Source: Aspidiotus rigidus
Taxonomy: Eukaryota > Arthropoda > Insecta > Hemiptera > Diaspididae
Reading direction: 5' to 3'
Length of the DNA stretch: 64,000 nt
Assembly (NCBI GenBank): GCA_035079385.1
Contig: JAVHKY010000047.1
Coordinates: 2,666,001-2,730,000 of the forward strand
Shown: positions 57,537 through 64,000 of the stretch, one piece after another
Position numbering within the stretch: the stretch's first letter is position 1
Layout: each line of letters opens with the position of its first letter
The notes under the pieces: generated by a model
Database searches by the model: none
Seen by the model: the letters and a program-made list of their open reading frames with translations, nothing else
Told to the model about the DNA's origin: nothing
Position numbers and translations under genes: made by a program

Positions 57537-59282
57537 CATGAAGTCCTCCAGCAGTGTGGTGCTAAAGAGAGTGAGGATTTCAGTTCTCCTAAGCACGTTA
57601 AAGAAGTTAGGAGTGTCATTAACAGGAGTGAGGCTATTATCAAAACTCCTGCTTTGAAAAAAGCCCTCCTTGTTCCTAACCTCACACCCCCCTCTCCTCT
57701 ACGGGCTGCCCAAAGTGCATAAGAACAATACCCCGATGCGACTCGTAGTTTCTTTCGTCTCCTCCCCCACCTACCTCCTTGCCAAATTCCTGGACCGTTG
57801 GTTCAAAAATCGCATTGATTTTGAATCTCCTCATTCGGTCTTGAATTCGGCCTCTTTAACTGACGTTCTGAAGGGCGCAAGTATTCCCCCGGGAACGACC
57901 ATCTGCTCGTTTGATGTTGTTGGTTTGTTCCCGAATATTCCTAAGGCTGCCTCTATCCAGCGTATGGGTGAGCTACTTGTCAGAGCCAACATTCCTCACA
58001 ATGAGCTTCAGGAATTTTTCGATGAATATTTGCTGGTCCCCCAACTACTATAAATTTGAAGGAAAATTTTTCGAGTTTCCTGATGAAGTAGGGATCCCTA
58101 TTGGATCACCTTTAGGCTCTCTCATCTCCGAAATTTTCATGTCTAAGTTTGAACTTGACCTCTTTTCCTCGAACCAGGTGTTACTTAATCATATTCACTA
58201 TTGGCACAGGTACGTTGATGACGTTCTATGTGCCTGAACTGGTCCCCCAGATCTCCTTGGTGAGTTTCTGAGGTATCTCAATTCCTATTACCCTTCCATC
58301 AAATTTACGTTGGAAATAGGGGTATTTTCTATTACCTTTTTGGATTTATCGATCTCTGTAATAGACAATAACCATAAGTTTGAAATTTACAGGAAAAATA
58401 CTACGACCGATGTTTTAGTCCACGGTGGTTCGTGCGGTCCTGTTGCTCATAAGATGGCTGTCTTTCACAGCCTAGTTCACAGACTGACTCGTATTCCTTT
58501 GAGTCAGTCTGCCTTCAAGAAAGAGTTACTCACAATAAAACACCTGGCCAGAGTGAATGGGGTCAATGTCGATGTTGACACGATGGTGCGGAGGAAAGGT
58601 ACGAGGAGCCTTCTTGATTCCACCACCTCCCTCCCCCGAGACACGATCCGTGATCGCGCGCACGTTGTATCAGTCTCCCTTTATTGGGGAAGTTCTCCAT
58701 CCAATTGGGTCGGGCCCACCGCTCGTTTGGCTTCAGGCCCGCGTTTTACAACCCTACCACAGTCAAGAGGTTGTTTATGAGACTGAAGGACCCCACATCT
58801 GTTGATGAGAGGAGTGGTGTTTACAGGTTGGAATGTGGGGATTGTGGAAGCTTTTATATTGGTGAGACCAGCCGCCAAATGAAAGTTAGAGTAGCTGAGC
58901 ACCTGAAGTCTTGGAAGAAGGGACACTTAGGGGAGTCAGCTTTTGCTGATCATTTAATAAACAGTGGCCACAACTTCCGCGAGGGATCCGAATGGTCCTC
59001 CATAAAGAGAATTCCTATCTTAAGCGCATCGCTCTCGAGCATATAGAGATAATGCGTCATCGAAACACCGACGGTATCACTGTGCTCAACTCGTACATTC
59101 CGGAAGATGGCCTGATCGAACTGGTTTATGATTCACACCGCGATTTCTCGTTTGGACAATCTTAATACCTTGCTTTTCTTTTCTGTTCATTTCAGGCTTG
59201 AAGATGGTTTATTAACCGAATGCGCTCGTCGTCTCGTATTTTTCTGCGGTTTGCACTGTTTACTCTCCCTTCGGAGTATTCG
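57537..59282 (+). pseudogene. PLE copy, plus strand; right arm and spacer of inverted pair
   Basis: Begins VHEVLQQCGAKESEDF, with a frame break in the C run near 57690, then LYGLPKVHKNNTPMR and reverse transcriptase motifs SFDVVGLFPNIP, GIPIGSPLGSLISEIFM and RYVDDVL. A TGA follows at about 58235, where the 32549 copy has Trp. Then come the linker and GIY-YIG (GVYRLECGDC, FYIGETSRQ, ADHL), a frameshift near 58990, and the C-terminus with stop at 59162-59164. The 3' UTR ends at TTCGGAGTATTCG (59282). It starts back to back with the minus-strand copy, with no more than a base or two between them. Confidence 0.87.
59197..59224 (+). other. PLE 3' hairpin, copy in 57537-59282 element
   Basis: CTTGAAGATGG, GGTT/AACC stem with loop TATT, then GAATGCGC. 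Same position relative to the stop as the other copies. Confidence 0.45.
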
Positions 59283-59821
59283 AATGTCTTAACTCTACGA
59301 CCTCCCTCTCTCGGGATTTACACCAAGATGGTAGAAAACGGTGGATTAAGCTCCCGTTTCTGGGCAAGTTTTCATCGCAGTTGGGCAGTATCCTCCGCCC
59401 CTTCGGTTTTCGGCTAGCCTTTTATAATGTCAACACTGTTAAGAGCCTTTTCCTCAAATTAAAGGACCCTATCCCAGTGGCCGAGAGGGGAGGGGTTTAT
59501 CGGGTGGCTTGTGGAGATTGCCCTAACGTTTATATAGGGATGACCAGCCATTAACTCCAAATTAGAGTTGACGAACACAACAACAAAGCATGGAGGAAAA
59601 AGAAAGTAGGGGAGTCAGCCTTTGCTGATCATTTGATCGAAAGTGGTAACAATTTTAAAGAGGGATCCGATGTCCTCCTTCATACGGAAAACTCATACTT
59701 CAAACGTCTGGCCCTTGAGGAAATAGAAATCCTCCGACATCGGAATAATAGTAGAGTTACCGTTTTGAACAGGTACATTCCTGAAGAAGGATTGATCGAT
59801 TCACATTTCGATGACTCGTAG
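59283..59821 (+). pseudogene. Older PLE copy, second part with GIY-YIG domain
   Basis: Resumes LNSTTSLSRD, then KLPFLGKFSSQLGSILRPFGF, GGVYRVACGDC, VYIGMTSH, one in-frame TAA, IRVDEH and ADHLIESG. It ends NRYIPEEGLI and a stop at 59819-59821. Together with 56120-56432 it forms one element split by 2.85 kb of inserted PLE. Divergence from the inserted copies, including the hairpin stem at 59897-59908, shows it belongs to another subfamily. Confidence 0.85.
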
Positions 59822-59886
59822 TTTCGGTCATGATCTCCTTTGATGTCGTTTGTTCTTGTTGGTGTTGGGTTCAGTTGCTTTCCACA

Positions 59887-59915
59887 CTTCGAGAATGGCT
59901 GATTAGCCGAAAGCG
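59887..59915 (+). other. PLE 3' hairpin, older subfamily
   Basis: CTTCGAGAATGG, stem GGCT/AGCC with loop GATT, then GAAAGCGC. The third stem pair is C-G here and U-A in the other copies, a compensatory change. Confidence 0.5.
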
Positions 59916-59929
59916 CTCGTGTTTTCAAT

Positions 59930-61360
59930 TTTCGTGCGGTCCTTTGTGTCTTCTTTCGTGTTACTCATTTGAGTATCCTCTTCATACAGCCGGAGAGTTA
60001 GAAAAAAAATTGAGGTGGAAGAGAATCTCACAAAAAAACACGCTAATTTTTCATGATCATTCAAGAAATTGTTGGGTCCATCTTTTTTTCCATTTAGAGA
60101 TACAGATGACAACCCGATCAAAAAAAGAAGGAGTGAATCTAAGATCATTCAAATGTTGCAATTTTGATAAATTTTCGAATGACCCTCAGTATCAATTTTT
60201 TAAAAAGACCAAGCCTCGTGCACCCATTTAATTAATATTTATTACAGGTCATCGTTCTCTTGCGATTGATTTTAGGTTTGAAATTTTTTAAGAGCGGTTA
60301 AGAGTTAAGACGAGCGCAGGGATAAGAGGTATTCAGAAATAGTGGATTGTGCGCGGCTCGATTTCTGACTTCAACAGTGCTGTTGTGAACAAGGGATTAT
60401 GAGGCGAGACCCCTCAGAAAGGCTGTAGGAGAAGAAGTCCTACCACTTTTTCAAGTGATGGTCTCATCTAATTTCGTATCTAGTGCCACAAGTTTGAAAC
60501 TTTTATTCCCCTACCTTTAGAAAAGCTAGACCTACCTAGACCAACGACTGATTAAAAGCAAATTCTAAAATGAAACTAGAAGTGAAGAACAGCCTCGTTA
60601 AATATTTTAATGTCTGATCATGAGGAAAAGAATAAAAAAGATATACCTACGTACATATTAATTAATGTAATAAGTTGAGATCTAAACGCGACTTATACAT
60701 GATCGAACTCACGAACTCTTGAAGGTGATAATATGTGTACGATTCAAAAGAAATTCATGCTTTTACCCTACTCATTGATATCGAATAAACTGGTTTGAAA
60801 CTTTGACGTATACAGTATAGTTATTAAACTCTAATGAAATCATCTAATTGAATGGCAATATAATATAGTGCGCGTACCTAGGCATAAGATAAACGATCAT
60901 AGGACTAGAAAGAGATAAGTGTGTGCGTACTTAAAACTGGTTCAGAAATGTAATATCAAATATTATTCAATATTTTTTTCCTGCAAGACATGATATCGAT
61001 TTTAAAATTGGCGCCCGTATCGCTAGATATAAAATGGGTTGTAGGTTGAAATGTCACAGCGACTAACAAGATTATAAAATTAGCGAGTGTGCGCAATACC
61101 TACAACACAAAATGATGATACACAGCCAAGATAATAAAATTGGAAGAAGTCAACACCATGATCATTGTTACCTGGATGGGCTCACTTTCGCGCGGTTCTC
61201 TACTATTCGGGTACGTGTAGTATTAAATCGTCAAAGAAAAAGATGGCGTGCGATTGAAGAACTTCGTGATCAAATAACTCTCAAAATCTTGGTCGAGTAG
61301 CAAGTTTGGAAATTCGATCAAATAATAAGCCAGATATCATATTTTAATTGTGTGGTCTTA
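59930..61360. other. Non-coding stretch
   Basis: No coding or repeat signal recognised. ORFs below 135 codons lack domains. Confidence 0.3.
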
Positions 61361-61364
61361 CATT

Positions 61365-61510
61365 AGTAGACACGTGGACCAAATCCTTCTGGAAACGAAT
61401 ACGATGAATGACAACATCAAATTCACATCGGAAAAAGGCAATGGATTTAACACTCACACTCGGGAATAACAGGATAGAATACACAATCGACAGAAAACTA
61501 CCAGTTCGCA
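61365..61510 (+). pseudogene. Short PLE fragment duplicating part of the next copy
   Basis: RHVDQILLETNTMNDNIKF and TSEKGN parallel RQVDQFLLENNAISGSIKF and VEKSN at 62215-62290. It therefore represents the same reverse transcriptase region found twice, with a frame change in between. Confidence 0.55.
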
Positions 61511-61529
61511 CCTAAGCGGAGCACCAGAA

Positions 61530-62770
61530 ACAACAAGGAGCTAATAGAAGGATTGGATAAGGTGGTGGTCAAGAGCAACGATAAACTGATACCCTTGGAT
61601 GTGACAAACATATTTGGTACCACACCAAAAGAGGAACTTCTCACCTTGCTGCGAAACAACAGATAGCATAGGAACCTTGACGGTCTGCAGTATGCAAAAA
61701 TGAAGAGAAGAGATAATGAACCAAGACTACTGTCGATTCAATGAAAAGTTTTATAACCAGAAAAAAGGAGTAGGGATGGGATTACTACTGTCACTGATAC
61801 TGGCGAAGATATTAACAGGGAACCTGTTTTATGGGGGGCTTTTTGAGAAATTTGACGTGCGCCGTCCAGCAAAAAACTTGGAAAAATTTCGACTCTCGAG
61901 CTATCATAATTATATACCTCGAGATTCGAGAAAAATTTAGACTCTCAAACTATATTATACCAGGCTTATAGTAGGTCTAGGCCTTCTTTATACCAGCTTT
62001 ATCTAGGTCTAGGCTCCCTTGAATTTTCAATACCAAATCCAATTGGACTCATAAAACAGGTTCCCTGCGTTCCTCGTTTAACTTCGTTAAGGAAGCCGTC
62101 GTTTTTTGTAAATGACCTCAAAAAAAAGATGTTGAAAGGCAGCAAGTTTAAAAATTAGAACAAATACTGGACTAGATACGTAGATCATATCTCAATTGTG
62201 TGGTCAGGCACTAATAGACAGGTGGACCAATTCCTTCTGGAAAACAATGCGATTAGTGGGAGCATCAAATTCATAGTGGAAAAGAGCAATGAGACCATCA
62301 ACTATTTGCATCTGACACTCACAATGGAGAACAACGAGGTAGAACACAAAATTTGCAAGAAGCCTACGCACACTGACACCATCATCCAAAACGAGTCCTA
62401 CCACCACTCCAGGCACAAACTAGCGGCCATTCAGAACTACTGTTATTCAGAAATTTCTTTCCTGAAGAACAATGAAGAGAGAGGGAAATAAATTGAGGTA
62501 GTAAAGCAGATCGCAGTAGCCAAAGCTTACTCTAAAGGCGGGTTAAGGAAGTCTTTGGGAGAATAGAGGAAAGGAAACCATAACCGACGAGCGCCTTTCT
62601 CACCTTGTTTGTGTACTTCTCTACGTATGGTACTGATCCGGAGTATTTCCTCAATGTGCTGTTATGATATGAACGTAGCCATCCATAACAACCCACCGAT
62701 AATGAAGAGAATAAACAACGATCAGATGGACGGGAAGGGACATGGGACCTTGTATCTCGAGGTACAACTG
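61530..62770 (+). pseudogene. PLE of a second family, interrupted by an R1-type element
   Basis: Reads KELIEGLDKVVVKSNDKL with PLDVTNIFGTTPKEELLTLL (catalytic Asp region), DYCRFNEKFYNQKKGVGMG and SLILAKIL, and is then cut at 61813. After the insert it resumes NDLKKKMLKGSKFKN, RYVDHISIVWSGTNRQ, INYLHLTLTM, CKKPTHTDT and HHSRHKLAAI. Near 62650-62770 comes MNVAIHNNPPIMKRINND with GHGTLYLEV, the approach to a GIY-YIG domain that is then lost. The YVDD box has decayed to YVDH. Wording differs enough from the other PLEs to be a separate family. Confidence 0.75.
61814..62107 (+). mobile_element. R1-type element inserted in the PLE
   Basis: Starts AACAGGGAACCTGTTTTATG and contains the reverse form CATAAAACAGGTTCCCTG at about 62050-62067, followed by CGTTCCTCG and GGAAGCCGTCGTTTTTT. 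Between are two worn 45-bp units and a TAGGTCTAGG-rich part. PLE reading resumes directly after its end, which fixes the right border near 62107-62112. Confidence 0.7.
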
Positions 62771-63125
62771 ATACCTACACCTCATCACAAGACACACTCA
62801 ACATGAATTCCGAGGAGGAATTCGGTATTGAAATATTGCCGTTTTCTACAAGACTCAGAGTTTACAATTTTTGATAGAAGACCAAGGACTTATTCACTGA
62901 AGGAGAATTTGTGGAAGAAACCAACTTCGACCTTGAGTTACCAGCCCCATTCAAGTTTAGAGAAATTTCGCCCCTCGATTATTATCTTGAAAGTAGCAAC
63001 TTGAAAAAAATTCAACACTATGAAACAGGATGGATAGGAAAGACTTCAAGCTCTGGGTCTTATTCAAACTTCGCCATCGAAGTGATGGTGAAAAGTAGCT
63101 GTTTCGTCATTAGCCGTTTACAATT
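62771..63125 (+). other. Unassigned; possible decayed PLE C-terminus
   Basis: The open frame 62911-63130 (LELPAPFKFREISPLD, YLESSNLKK) follows the PLE in orientation and could be its worn C-terminus, but no GIY-YIG residues remain. Its last third is R1 sequence. Confidence 0.3.
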
Positions 63126-63129
63126 TTTT

Positions 63130-63420
63130 AACAGGGAACCTGTTTTAAGGGGGGCTTTTGAGAACTTTGCCGTGCGCCGTCCGCCGTCCAGCGAAAAACT
63201 TGGAAAAACGACGGCTTCCTTAACGAAGTTGAACGAGGAACGCAGGGAACCTGTTTTATGAGTCAAATAGGATTTGGTATTGAAAATTCAAGGAAGCCTA
63301 GACCTAGATAAAGCTAGTATAAAGAAGACCTAGACGTAAAATAAGCCCAGTATAATGTAGTTTGAAAGTCCAAGTTTTTCTCAAATCTCGAGCTATTTAT
63401 GATAGGAGGGAGACTTGGGA
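63130..63420 (+). mobile_element. R1-type element with inverted core
   Basis: Left part AACAGGGAACCTGTTTTAAG to AACTTGGAAAAA matches the left part of the element at 61814. From CGACGGCTTCC onward it matches the reverse complement of that element's right part and core in order. So the core lies in the opposite orientation in the two neighbours. Confidence 0.7.
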
Positions 63421-64000
63421 AAATTTGTCCCCTACCATATATTATAGCTCGAAATTTTTTCTAAGTCCCTCTCCTATCATATATGGCGCAGAGTCGAATT
63501 TTTTCGAAGTCCTTCCTCCTATCATCTATAGCTCGAGAGTCGAAATTTTTTCTAAGTCCCTCTCCTATGATATATGGCTCGAGAGTCGAATTTTTTCGAA
63601 GTCCTTCCTCCTATCATCTATAGCTCGAGAGTCGAAATTTTTCCAAGTCCCTCTCCTATCATATATGGCTCGAGAGTCGAAATTTTTCCAAGTCCCCCTC
63701 CTATCATATATAGCTCGAGAGTCGAAATTTTTCCAAGTCCCTCTCCTATCATATATGGCTCCAGGGTCGAAATTTTTTCTAAGTCCCCCTCCTATCATAT
63801 ATAGCTCGAGAGTCGAAATTTTTCCAAGTCCCCCTCCCATCATATATGGCTCGAGAGTCGAAATTTTTCCAAGTCCCCCTCCTATCATATATGGCGCGAG
63901 AGTCGAAATTTTTCCAAGTCCCTCTCCTATCATATATGGCTCGAGAGTCGAAATTTTTCCAAGTCCCTCTCCTATCATATATGGCTCCAGGGTCGAAATT
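63420..64000 (+). repeat. Minisatellite, 45-bp unit, running off the window
   Basis: ATATATGGCT or ATATATAGCT starts at 63661, 63706 and 63751, exactly 45 bases apart. The unit reads TCCTATCATATATGGCTCGA, GAGTCGAAA, TTTTTCCAAGTCCC. About twelve units are visible and the array is still going at 64000. The 137-codon ORF on the minus strand is a 15-residue peptide repeat produced by the array. Confidence 0.92.

Noticed and set aside
63565..63978. 137-codon ORF on the minus strand
   Set aside because: It is a 15-residue peptide repeat created by the 45-bp minisatellite; the opposite strand is open for the same reason.

Overview
The window looks like nuclear DNA of an arthropod, most likely an insect. 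It is AT-rich, gene-poor and has spliced coding sequence with canonical donor and acceptor sites. It is loaded with eukaryotic transposons: Penelope-like elements (PLEs) with GIY-YIG endonucleases, a non-LTR retrotransposon, hAT and MULE relics, and MITE-like repeats. Two very AT-rich islands carry what look like mitochondrial sequences. No prokaryotic operons, CRISPR arrays or ribosome binding sites were seen. The species cannot be named from the sequence.

Layout. 1-780: 3' end of a PLE. 780-4600: mostly non-coding, with fragments of a dispersed repeat (called R1 here) and one unrecognised ORF pair. 4618-6487 (minus): the only convincing host coding exon, a large disordered-looking protein with a Cys cluster and a PP1-type docking motif. 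6641-9204: an 850-bp A-tailed repeat, an R1 element built on a 45-bp unit, an 84-bp tandem repeat and a MULE transposase C-terminal relic. 9.2-13.9 kb: R1 mosaics and a GTCGA-rich repeat. 13920-17050: an almost intact non-LTR retrotransposon with target-site duplications and a single frameshift. 19.9-21.3 kb: a tandem array of about 280 bp per unit, each unit made of two half-units. 21.85-22.48 kb: a MULE N-terminal (FLYWCH-type) relic. 24875-26569: a hAT-type element with 8-bp duplications whose interior is mitochondrial-like DNA. 32.2-34.8 kb: two head-to-tail PLE copies on the minus strand. 38.4-39.9 kb: a hAT transposase relic interrupted by a smaller hAT element. 40.3-41.1 kb: second, inverted copy of the 850-bp repeat. 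41.6-42.9 kb: an LTR-promoter-like stretch followed by an unusually GC-rich block. 45.3-45.7 kb: second GTCGA-rich repeat. 47.5-52.1 kb: pyrimidine-rich, internally duplicated DNA edged by GC hairpins and GCAGTAA-type motifs. 52.1-52.8 kb: second mitochondrial-like island. 56.1-59.8 kb: a head-to-head PLE pair inserted in an older PLE. 61.4-62.8 kb: a PLE of a second family interrupted by an R1-type element. 63.1-64.0 kb: another R1 element and a 45-bp-unit array that runs off the window.

The retroelement proteins can be read as machines. The PLE open reading frames join a reverse transcriptase to a GIY-YIG nuclease. The non-LTR element joins an APE-type nuclease to a reverse transcriptase. 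Most copies carry stops or frameshifts. The most interesting signals are a PLE 3' hairpin kept by a compensatory base change, a head-to-tail PLE junction that falls at that hairpin, mitochondrial DNA enclosed by hAT termini, and the R1 family, whose core is found in opposite orientations in two neighbouring copies.
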